A DNA stretch of 64,000 bases from Rhizobium sp. RU36D. GTDB taxonomy: Bacteria; Pseudomonadota; Alphaproteobacteria; Rhizobiales; Rhizobiaceae. The notes under the pieces are model-generated. The model was not told where the DNA came from, did no database searches, and saw nothing but the letters and a program-made list of their open reading frames with translations. This document shows positions 17,231 to 24,346 of the stretch, in pieces. The position numbers and the translations under genes are program-made. Every line of letters starts with the position of its first letter. Position 1 is the stretch's first letter. The stretch is taken from assembly GCF_900176345.1 (NCBI RefSeq), contig NZ_FWXU01000021.1:46860-110859 (forward strand), given 5' to 3'.

Positions 17231-17881
17231 CTAGTCGATGGGGCAGGCGATTCCGAGGCCGCGCAACCCGCCCGGCGCGCCGGGATTTTTAGCGAGATAC
17301 TGTTGATGGTAATCCTCCGCGGGATAGAAGCGGGCCGCGGAGAGCACGTCTGTCGCAACCTTGGCGTTGCGGCCCGCGGCCGTCAGCGCCTGCTGATACG
17401 CATCCCGCATGGCGAGCGCGACCGCACGATCGTCATCATCCTCGACGTGGATGAAAGATCGATAGGCAGTGCCGATATCATTGCCCTGGCGCATGCCCTG
17501 GGTGGGATCATGCCCCTCGAAGAACCGCTTCAAAATGTCTTTGAGCGATAGAACTGCCGGGGCATAGACGACCCTGACGACATGGACATGGCCCGTCAGA
17601 CCGGTGATCGTTTCCTGGTAAGTCGGGTTGGGGGTAAAGCCGCCCTGGTAGCCGCAGGCGGTGATCCAGACGCCCGGCACCGTCCAGAAGGCCTTTTCCG
17701 CGAACCAGAAATTGCCCATGCCCAAATGGATGATCCGGAATCCGGAGGGATAGGAGCCCCAAAGTGGCCTGCCACTCACATGGTGACTGACCGCCGTGGG
17801 TATGGGGTCATTGCGTCCGGGCAGAGCCGTTTCCGCGGTCGGCATCGTCGTCTTGCGATTGAACATGTCGATCAGAAACAT
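17231..17881 (-). CDS. MsrA-family protein lacking the catalytic cysteine
   Basis: A 216-residue homologue of peptide-methionine (S)-S-oxide reductase. The family fold is clear: GYQGGFTPNPTYQETITGL (78-96), HDPTQGMRQGNDIGTAYRS (124-142) and FYPAEDYHQQYLAKNP (185-200). The active-site motif GCFWGAE reads GNFWFAE at residues 56-62, so the nucleophilic Cys is Asn57. The usual resolving Cys in the GYCGLRG region is also lost (GAPGGLRG), while C213 near the end remains. Both changed active-site codons differ by two bases from the expected ones, so a single base error cannot explain them. It is probably inactive as a classical reductase. The ATG at 17881 has GGAGG upstream. Confidence 0.85.
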   Translation of the reverse strand: MFLIDMFNRKTTMPTAETALPGRNDPIPTAVSHHVSGRPLWGSYPSGFRIIHLGMGNFWFAEKAFWTVPGVWITACGYQGGFTPNPTYQETITGLTGHVHVVRVVYAPAVLSLKDILKRFFEGHDPTQGMRQGNDIGTAYRSFIHVEDDDDRAVALAMRDAYQQALTAAGRNAKVATDVLSAARFYPAEDYHQQYLAKNPGAPGGLRGLGIACPID

Positions 17882-17918
17882 GCGTCTTCCTCCTCCCGCA
17901 TTGCGGCGCCGCCGTCGG

Positions 17919-18236
17919 TCAGGCGGCAAACCGGCTTGGCGGCGGGCGACGATAGCCTATCATCCAAAATATCAGGGAAAGCGCAAGGAATACGCTGAAG
18001 GTGGGCTGGCGCAGAGTCCAGTCCACGGCCGCAAGCACGTAGGCCTGATCGACATGGCGGTCCAGGATTTCCTGGGCTCGATCGAGGCTTTGCGCATCAA
18101 GATCCTGCCAGGCCGAACCGAAGGGGGTGAGTATGACCTCGGACGAGGACACCGACTGGATCGAATCCATCGCCGCCGTCACCACGGCCAGCAAAAGCGC
18201 GAGAAAGCTGAGCGCCCTGAAGAAAAACCTGATCAT
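17919..18236 (-). CDS. Small membrane protein of unknown function
   Basis: A 105-residue protein with hydrophobic segments at residues 4-22 and about 78-96 and an Asp/Gln-rich periplasmic middle (SAWQDLDAQSLDRAQEILD). I recognise it only as the kind of small conserved membrane protein seen in rhizobia. It lies 37 bp upstream of the MsrA-like gene on the same strand. An alternative longer start at 18329 adds a non-hydrophobic extension and is less likely. Confidence 0.65.
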   Translation of the reverse strand: MIRFFFRALSFLALLLAVVTAAMDSIQSVSSSEVILTPFGSAWQDLDAQSLDRAQEILDRHVDQAYVLAAVDWTLRQPTFSVFLALSLIFWMIGYRRPPPSRFAA

Positions 18237-18426
18237 CTCGTTGGTTCCCGAATTTCCCACCGCCAAGCCAGATAGGCCGAGCGGAGCGTGAGAGGCAAGA
18301 GAGCATCGAAACGCGATTTGTTCGGGCAAGTCAAAAATCTGTTAGATTCCGGTTGATCCGTGATGAATCCTCGGTATATATCCCGCCCCAACGGCTGCGT
18401 TGCTCCTCATGGCACTGGCTGGTAAC

Positions 18427-18516
18427 GGACAGGTGGCCGAGTGGTTTAAGGCGCACGCCTGGAACGCGTGTGTGCGTGAAAGCGTACCGAGGGTTCGAAT
18501 CCCTCCCTGTCCGCCA
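18427..18516 (+). tRNA. tRNA-Ser (GGA anticodon)
   Basis: A 90-base gene with encoded CCA. The acceptor stem GGACAGG (18427-18433) pairs with CCTGTCC (18506-18512), followed by discriminator G and CCA. The anticodon stem CACGC/GCGTG encloses loop CTGGAAC, giving anticodon GGA. A long variable arm and the T-loop GGTTCGAATCC are present, as expected for a class II serine tRNA. Confidence 0.96.
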
Positions 18517-18799
18517 CTATATTTTCCGAAAAATCCAATTTCGAATTCCGCTCGGATCGCTAGCAGCAATGTGTCGGGCATGTGCGCGTGAGCGGCGTCC
18601 GTGCCCCAGCATAGGCCCAACCCCTGCAATCAACCCAATTATCAATAAAATTCAGATACATGCAGGGTTGTATTTTTGCAATCACCCAAAATTGGACAGC
18701 CTATAATCCCCTGTTTCCTGTAGAGGCTCGCCAAAGCGCGTTGCCGCGAATCGCCTGGGCGAAAGGCGGCAACGCTTTGGAAATGCCTTTGGGGGCCAT

Positions 18800-19594
18800 T
18801 TGGGCATCGAATTATTCGTCATTCATCTCGCCCGTGCGCAATCGCGCGCGCCGAACGTCAAGCACCTGATCGAATCCCTGCCCCTACCGGGCCGGATCAT
18901 CGAGGCTGTCGACGGTCGCGACCTGACCGATGATGAGGTTCGCGCCGTCTACCGACCGAGGCTGCACCGGCCGCTCTATCCCTTCGCGCTGAGCCGCAAT
19001 GAGATCGCGTGCTTCCTGTCGCACCGCCGCGCCTGGCAAGCCATTCTCGACCATGATCTCGATGCGGCCCTCATCATGGAGGATGACGCGGCGCCGAACG
19101 GCGATTTCCTGGCCGGTCTCAACCTCGCCATCGAGAATTTGCAGACATGCGGGTTCATCCGGTTTCCGTTTCGCGATGGTCGGGAATGGGGCTGCAGGAC
19201 CAAGGTCGCCGGACAGGTTCGTCTGATGGCCCCGCGCCTTGTCGGGCTCGGCATGGTGACGCAACTGGTCAGCCGGACCGCGGCCGCGCAATTGTTGCGC
19301 GCCACCGAGGTGTTCGACCGACCCGTCGACACGCTTTTGCAGATGCCTTGGGCGAGCGGCATTGCACCCTGGTCGGTCAGCCCCGCCACCGTCAGGGAAA
19401 TCTCCCCTTCCATCGGCGGCACCACGCTGCAAAAGCAGCGCGACAGGGCGGCCAAGCTTCATCGGGAGATCATGCGGCCTTTCTATCGGCTGCAACTCCT
19501 CCTGCATTCCGGCTTTTCCAGCATCCGAGTTGCCGATCGTTCGCTTGACGGGGACATGCCCATTGCAGCGACCGAGGCGCCGCCGACAGCATGA
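18800..19594 (+). CDS. Glycosyltransferase family 25 protein
   Basis: A 264-residue likely LPS- or polysaccharide-modifying glycosyltransferase. GT25 features are the N-terminal IELFVIHLARAQSR, the LSRNEIACFLSHRRAW segment near residue 70 and the metal-binding IMEDDAAP near residue 95. No membrane segment is seen. The start is probably TTG 18800 with GGGGG upstream. It overlaps the next gene by ATGA, so the two are coupled. Acceptor and sugar cannot be read from the sequence. Confidence 0.85.
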   Translation: MGIELFVIHLARAQSRAPNVKHLIESLPLPGRIIEAVDGRDLTDDEVRAVYRPRLHRPLYPFALSRNEIACFLSHRRAWQAILDHDLDAALIMEDDAAPNGDFLAGLNLAIENLQTCGFIRFPFRDGREWGCRTKVAGQVRLMAPRLVGLGMVTQLVSRTAAAQLLRATEVFDRPVDTLLQMPWASGIAPWSVSPATVREISPSIGGTTLQKQRDRAAKLHREIMRPFYRLQLLLHSGFSSIRVADRSLDGDMPIAATEAPPTA

Positions 19595-20301
19595 CCCAGC
19601 GCGCCTTTCCCATCCTGATGTATCACCAGGTCGGCACGCCGGCCCCGCGCGGAACACCCTCGCGCAGCCTCTGCGTTGCGACCGATGATTTTGCGTCACA
19701 TATGCGCTGGCTGAAGCGGTTCGGTTATCGCGGCGTGTCGATGCGCGATCTGATGCCGTATCTTGAGGGCAAGAAGACCGGGAAGGTGATCGGCATCACC
19801 TTCGACGACGGCTATCGCAACGTCCATGTTAATGCCCTGCCGGTGCTGCAGGAGCTCGGCTTCACGGCCACCAACTATTTCGTTTCAGGCGAGATCGACG
19901 GATTCAATCGCTGGGATGTCGCAAAGGGCATTCCGCAGGCGGCCTGCATGTCCAAGGCGGAACTGCGGGAATGGGCCGCCCTCGGTCACGAGGTAGGGTC
20001 CCATACGTCAAGCCATCCGCGTCTCGACCAGATTGCCCCGGCTGACGCGCGGCAGGAAATCCTTGATTCGCGGCATCGGCTGGAGGATCTGATCGGTGGC
20101 CCCGTGGACGCCTTCTGCTATCCCCATGGCGGCGTGAATGCTGCGGTTCGGGACATGGTGGAGGAGGCTGGCTACACCAATGCAACAACGATCAAAAGCC
20201 GTCGCGCGCGTGCCAACGACGATCCGCTGCTTTTGCCACGGCTGACGGTGAGGCGGGGTTATGGCTGGGCGCGGGTGCTGATAAAAAGCCTTATCGGCTA
20301 G
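19591..20301 (+). CDS. Polysaccharide deacetylase (NodB-homology, CE4)
   Basis: A 236-residue carbohydrate esterase family 4 protein. Motif 1 is TFDDGY (70-75) with the catalytic base and metal Asp. Motif 2 is HEVGSHTSSH (133-142) with the two metal histidines. MYHQVG at the N-terminus is typical of xylanase/chitin deacetylase-like members. No signal peptide is visible. It is coupled to the GT25 gene, suggesting action on one glycan, perhaps a surface polysaccharide. Confidence 0.88.
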   Translation: MTQRAFPILMYHQVGTPAPRGTPSRSLCVATDDFASHMRWLKRFGYRGVSMRDLMPYLEGKKTGKVIGITFDDGYRNVHVNALPVLQELGFTATNYFVSGEIDGFNRWDVAKGIPQAACMSKAELREWAALGHEVGSHTSSHPRLDQIAPADARQEILDSRHRLEDLIGGPVDAFCYPHGGVNAAVRDMVEEAGYTNATTIKSRRARANDDPLLLPRLTVRRGYGWARVLIKSLIG

Positions 20302-20331
20302 GTCGTGCTGCCCTCAGCAACCGGATCGGTT

Positions 20332-20493
20332 TCAGTGAACGGTCTCGGCAGCGATCTCTTCTTGCAGCAGATGCAGGGTTTCCAGGAGGGCACCGACGAG
20401 AATGTCGGTCAGTTCGTCGCCTTTGCGTTCGACGAGCAGGATTTTCGCAGCCGCTTCCTGCTGTTCGAAAAATCGATCTGGCTCATCCGACAT
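20332..20493 (-). CDS. Small acidic protein of unknown function
   Basis: A 53-residue frame MSDEPDRFFEQQ..., rich in Glu and Leu and able to form one amphipathic helix (LTDILVGALLETLHLLQEEI). The ATG at 20493 has GAAGGAAGG nine bases upstream. It is convergent with the deacetylase gene (30 bp). There is no recognised domain. The good ribosome site and helical pattern favour a real gene, but this is uncertain. Confidence 0.5.
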   Translation of the reverse strand: MSDEPDRFFEQQEAAAKILLVERKGDELTDILVGALLETLHLLQEEIAAETVH

Positions 20494-20717
20494 CAACGCA
20501 TTCCTTCCTTCGCCGCGCACCGCATTCATGTTCGCCAAGCTAACGCCGCACACTTGCGCCGGGCTGGACACGGCTGAGACCACACTGGCGGCCTTTTGCC
20601 AACGCCGGACACGCGGATTTGATCCGCAGGAACAGACGTTCACGAACGCATCACCGGCGACGCCCCAGCGTTTCCGGTGATGCAGCTATCAAAGAGAAAG
20701 CTGTCAAAATGCTGTCG

Positions 20718-21167
20718 TCAGGCGCCGGCGGCCACCAGTTCTCCGAATTTGGAGAAAAATTCGCCTGCGAGCTTCTTCGAGGTCGAATCAATCAGGCGGC
20801 TGCCGAGCTGGGCGATCTTGCCGCCCACCTCCGCCTTGACGGTATAGCTCAGGATCGTGGCGTCGGGTCCATCGGCCTCCAGGGAGACATCAGCGCCGCC
20901 CTTTGCGAAGCCGGCAATGCCGCCCTTGCCCTCGCCCGATATGGTGTAGGAATGCGGCGGGTTGAGATTCTGCAGTTCCACCGCGCCTTCGAAGCGCGCC
21001 TTGATCGGCCCCACCTTCAACACGACCTTGGCGGTCATGTTGGTGTCGGATGTCTTTTCGAGGCTTTCGCATCCGGGTATCGCCTGCTTCAGGATCTCAG
21101 GATCGTTGAGTGCGCGCCATACCGCGTCGACCGGTGCCTCGATCCGCTCGCTGCCATTCATATCCAT
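20718..21167 (-). CDS. coxG: CO dehydrogenase accessory protein CoxG (SRPBCC family)
   Basis: A 149-residue START/SRPBCC-fold protein, opening MDMNGSERIEAPVDAVWRALNDPEILKQAIPGCESLEK, the usual CoxG beginning. In Oligotropha CoxG recruits CO dehydrogenase to the membrane. The C-terminus (SRLIDSTSKKLAGEFFSKF) matches the family, but no long C-terminal membrane tail is seen. It is the last gene of the minus-strand cox operon, 24 bp after coxF. Confidence 0.9.
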   Translation of the reverse strand: MDMNGSERIEAPVDAVWRALNDPEILKQAIPGCESLEKTSDTNMTAKVVLKVGPIKARFEGAVELQNLNPPHSYTISGEGKGGIAGFAKGGADVSLEADGPDATILSYTVKAEVGGKIAQLGSRLIDSTSKKLAGEFFSKFGELVAAGA

Positions 21168-21191
21168 GCGTGGTTCCTCTTCCCTTTTCTG

Positions 21192-22031
21192 TTATGCGCC
21201 GGCGCTGCGTTGGCCGCGACGGCGAAGACCTGTGATTTCCGCCAGGATCGACAGGGCGATTTCCTCCGGCGTGATGGCGCCGAGATCCAGGCCCGCCGGC
21301 CCCTTCACCCTGTCCAGACTGTCTCGATCAATGCCCTCCTCCAGCAGTTCCGCCTTCAGGGCCTCCATCTTGCGCCGGCTGCCGACAAAACCGCAATAGG
21401 GCGATTGTAGCATCAGCGCCTGGCGCAGCGCCGCTTTGTCGCCCTTGCCCTGGGTCGAGACGACGACGAAGCCGGGTGGGCGATCCGCGGGATCAACCGC
21501 GAAACCGTCGATCCAGCGATCGGCCTCGGGTTGCGTCGCGAGGTCTGCCGCAGGTGCTGCGACGGTGACGTGATAGCCGAGACCGCGCGCCATGGAACAC
21601 AGCGCCAAGGCCACAGGGCTTGCGCCGAATACAACAAGGGCCGGGCGCGGCAGAACCGGCTCGATGAAGACATCCATGGTGCCGCGGCTCGGGCACATAT
21701 TGCGCGCAAACTGCACGCCATCGCGGGCTTCGCCAGGCTTGATGCCGAGGTCCGACAGGAGATCATCCGGCTGGACCGAGACAAGGCGCGCCTCGCCATC
21801 GACGAGGGCCTGGCGGGCGGCCCGCAGCACAGCGCCGCGGGCACAGCCGCCGCCGATCCAGCCGGCGGCAATGCTGCCATCGGGCCTGATCACCGCCTTG
21901 GCACCGGCCTTGGCGGCGGTCACGGAGACGGTTCGAACGACCGTCGCCAGCACGAAGGCCTCCTCGGCCGCCTTCATGCGCGACACCAGGTCCATCACAT
22001 CGACATGCAGGGTCACGATACGCTCCTTCAC
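21192..22031 (-). CDS. coxF: CoxF, XdhC/CoxI-family maturation protein
   Basis: A 279-residue XdhC-like factor for assembly of the molybdenum-copper site of CO dehydrogenase. The N-terminal XdhC/CoxI domain includes GWIGGGCARGAVLRAARQAL near residue 58. The C-terminal Rossmann-like domain includes VVFGASPVALALCSMARGLGY near residue 132 and YCGFVGSRRK. The start overlaps the coxE stop (ATGA), showing coupling. CoxF is required for active-site sulfuration or copper insertion in the characterised system. Confidence 0.87.
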   Translation of the reverse strand: MKERIVTLHVDVMDLVSRMKAAEEAFVLATVVRTVSVTAAKAGAKAVIRPDGSIAAGWIGGGCARGAVLRAARQALVDGEARLVSVQPDDLLSDLGIKPGEARDGVQFARNMCPSRGTMDVFIEPVLPRPALVVFGASPVALALCSMARGLGYHVTVAAPAADLATQPEADRWIDGFAVDPADRPPGFVVVSTQGKGDKAALRQALMLQSPYCGFVGSRRKMEALKAELLEEGIDRDSLDRVKGPAGLDLGAITPEEIALSILAEITGLRRRGQRSAGA

Positions 22032-23233
22032 ATCTTCGCCAGATAGGGTTCGAGATCCGCCAGGCTTTGCAGGCTATGGGCCGGGGCGTGCAGGTCGACA
22101 TAGGGAAGTGCGGCCTTGATGCCGCGCGCCTCCGGCGCATAGCCGTCCCAGCCGATCATCGGATTGAGCCAGACGATGCGGCGGCAGCGGCGGCGCAGGG
22201 CCGCCATTTCCATGCCCAGCCGCTCGGCATCACCGGTTTCATAACCGTCCGACACGATCATCACGCAGGTGCGGGAATGGATGACGCGAACCGCATGATG
22301 GCGGTTGAACTCGGCGAGGCATTCACCGATCCGCGTCCCGCCGCCCGCCCCTTGCGCCATCATCGACAGGCGATCCAGGGCGCGGGCCGGATCGCGCTCC
22401 TTCATGGCGTCGGACACATGCACAAGCCGGGTATGAAACAGGAAGGCGTCGGCTTCGCGGAAACTATCCAGCACGCCATGGACGAAACGCAGGAAGACGC
22501 CGGTATACATGCTCATCGAGCCGGAGGCATCGAGCAACAGCACCAGCCGCAGCGGCTTTTCCTTGCGGCGGCGATGGATCAGGTTCAGCGGAATGCCGCC
22601 CTGTCCGATATTGCGGTGGATGGTCCGCCTGAGATCGATGCGATAGCCGCGGCGGCGGGCGAGATCGCGGCGGGTCAGCCGCGTACGCATGGCGCGGGCC
22701 AGCCGCTCGGCAATCGCATGGGCCTGTTCGACGGCATCAGGATCGGAGAGCTTGCGGAAATCCGTGGTGGCGAGGTTTTCGACGACAGAGGCGCCTTCCA
22801 TCCGGCCTTCGCCATTTTGGTCGACTGCGCCGTCATCACCCGCGGGCACCTGGTCGGTCGGTTGATTGCCATGGTTCTGGCGACTCGCGCCATCAAGCGA
22901 CTTCAGGGCGGGATTGGACTGCCGTTCCGCCGATCCGGACACGGCAGCGCGCGACCGCACGCGCTTTCCCAGCCAGAAGGCGTCGAACAACCCGTCAAAA
23001 CGATCCCATTCAGTCTTGCGGGCTGAGAAGAGGTGCTTGAAAGCCTCCCGCAGCAGCGCGGGTTTTTCCGCATAGCCCGCCGCCATCAAGGCCGCGGCAT
23101 CGCGCGCCTCGGCAAGGCCGATGGCAAAGGCATTGCCGCGCAGGGTCTTGACGAAGGCGGCCAGCTTTTCGGACACCACCTTGCCGACGGCATCCATTTC
23201 CTCCTGCTGCATGGGGGCTCCGCAACAGCTCAT
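22028..23233 (-). CDS. coxE: CoxE, VWA-domain CO dehydrogenase maturation protein
   Basis: A 401-residue protein. The C-terminal half holds a von Willebrand A domain with the MIDAS motif LLLDASGSMSMYTG. The middle (residues 110-150) is a charged, low-complexity linker. CoxE works with the AAA+ protein CoxD in copper insertion in Oligotropha. The ATG at 23233 overlaps the coxD stop by 4 bp, and a longer frame to 23308 was rejected on that basis. The N-terminus MSCCGAPM has two adjacent cysteines, which might bind metal. Confidence 0.88.
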   Translation of the reverse strand: MSCCGAPMQQEEMDAVGKVVSEKLAAFVKTLRGNAFAIGLAEARDAAALMAAGYAEKPALLREAFKHLFSARKTEWDRFDGLFDAFWLGKRVRSRAAVSGSAERQSNPALKSLDGASRQNHGNQPTDQVPAGDDGAVDQNGEGRMEGASVVENLATTDFRKLSDPDAVEQAHAIAERLARAMRTRLTRRDLARRRGYRIDLRRTIHRNIGQGGIPLNLIHRRRKEKPLRLVLLLDASGSMSMYTGVFLRFVHGVLDSFREADAFLFHTRLVHVSDAMKERDPARALDRLSMMAQGAGGGTRIGECLAEFNRHHAVRVIHSRTCVMIVSDGYETGDAERLGMEMAALRRRCRRIVWLNPMIGWDGYAPEARGIKAALPYVDLHAPAHSLQSLADLEPYLAKM

Positions 23234-24108
23234 GCCACCCTCCCGAGAATGCGGGCGGTGACCTCGGGGGTTACTCGCGCCTTGTCTTCCCGCGTCTTCA
23301 ACAGACACAGCAGCGTTTCATGCACGGCCTCGGGATGATCATGCAGGTCACGGACATCGAGACCCACCAGCGCCGCGGCCCAATCCAGCGTTTCAGCCAC
23401 GCCCGGCACGCGGCGCAGGTCCTCCTTGCGGATGCCTTCGACCATCCGGGCGATCTGCAGGGAGAGCGAGGCGCCAATGCCGGTTAGATGGGCCATGATG
23501 ATGCGCGCCTCGCGATCCGGCTCGGGATAATCGACATAATGATAGAGGCAGCGGCGGCGCAGGGCGTCTGACAGTTCACGGGTGCCGTTGGAGGTCAGCA
23601 CCACATGGGGGATGCTGCGGGCCGTGACGGTTCCCAGTTCCGGGATCGAAACCTGGAACTCGGAGAGCACTTCCAGGAGAAAGGCCTCGAACTCCTCGTC
23701 GGCGCGATCGACCTCGTCGATCAGCAGGACCGGCGGCTTTTCCTGGCGGATGGCGGCGAGAAGCGGGCGCTCCAGCAGGTATTTTTCGGAAAAGATCTCG
23801 TCTTCGATCATCGCCGCGTCGCGGCCCTGATGGGCCTGGATGGCGAGCAACTGGCGCTGGTAGTTCCATTCATAGAGCGCCGCCGACTGGTCCAGGCCTT
23901 CATAGCACTGAAGCCTAATCAGGTTGGTGTTGTAATGGTCGGCAAGGGCGGCCGCCACCGCCGTCTTGCCGACCCCGGCCTCGCCTTCGAGAAGCAGAGG
24001 CCGTTTCAGAAATGTCATCAGGGACACCGCCGTCGCCAGCTCGCCATCTGCAATGTAGCCGGCCGCGGAGAGGCCTGATGCGATGTCATCGCGGTTGAGC
24101 TTGGTCAT
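23230..24108 (-). CDS. coxD: CoxD, MoxR-type AAA+ ATPase
   Basis: A 292-residue AAA+ chaperone of the MoxR group. Walker A is GEAGVGKT at 42-49 and Walker B is LLIDEVDRADEEF near residue 128. In Oligotropha CoxD unfolds apo-CO dehydrogenase so that sulfur and copper can be added. It is coupled to coxE. It lies 238 bp after coxL, the widest gap in the operon, which is filled by a repeat element. Confidence 0.9.
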   Translation of the reverse strand: MTKLNRDDIASGLSAAGYIADGELATAVSLMTFLKRPLLLEGEAGVGKTAVAAALADHYNTNLIRLQCYEGLDQSAALYEWNYQRQLLAIQAHQGRDAAMIEDEIFSEKYLLERPLLAAIRQEKPPVLLIDEVDRADEEFEAFLLEVLSEFQVSIPELGTVTARSIPHVVLTSNGTRELSDALRRRCLYHYVDYPEPDREARIIMAHLTGIGASLSLQIARMVEGIRKEDLRRVPGVAETLDWAAALVGLDVRDLHDHPEAVHETLLCLLKTREDKARVTPEVTARILGRVA

Positions 24109-24175
24109 GGTTCGTATCGCTTCTTTCGATGGTCACAAAACACCCGGCCTAGCTGACGACTCGCCCACAGGAAGG

Positions 24176-24320
24176 TAAAAGATTCCCCTCCCAACCCTCC
24201 CCACAAGGGGGAGGGCTTAACCCAGCCGAACCCTCGGCGGATAGAAGCGAGCGCTTTCCGCGATTCTTCTCCCCCCTTGTGGGGGAGATGGCTGCGCTTC
24301 GATGCAATCGAAGGAGGCCA
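24176..24320. repeat. Rhizobial palindromic intergenic repeat between coxL and coxD
   Basis: Two GC-rich hairpins lie in the gap: CCCTCCCC/GGGGAGGG (24195-24215) and CTCCCCC...GGGGGAG (24269-24287, core CCTTGTGGGGGAG). The style matches the second element at 49690-49960 and the mosaic intergenic repeats common in Rhizobiales. No gene is present. Confidence 0.65.
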
Positions 24321-24346
24321 GAGAGGGTTTTGTCTCGTCGCCTTCC

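Noticed and set aside
17231..17881. Frameshift in the MsrA-like gene hiding the active-site Cys
   Set aside because: Homology is continuous in one frame on both sides of the changed motif, so a local frameshift pair is not needed.
18427..20301. Genomic island inserted at tRNA-Ser carrying glycan genes
   Set aside because: No integrase gene and no duplicated tRNA 3' end were seen, and base composition of the glycan genes resembles the neighbours.
24176..24320. CRISPR array
   Set aside because: Only two dissimilar hairpins with no regular spacer-repeat pattern and no cas gene nearby.
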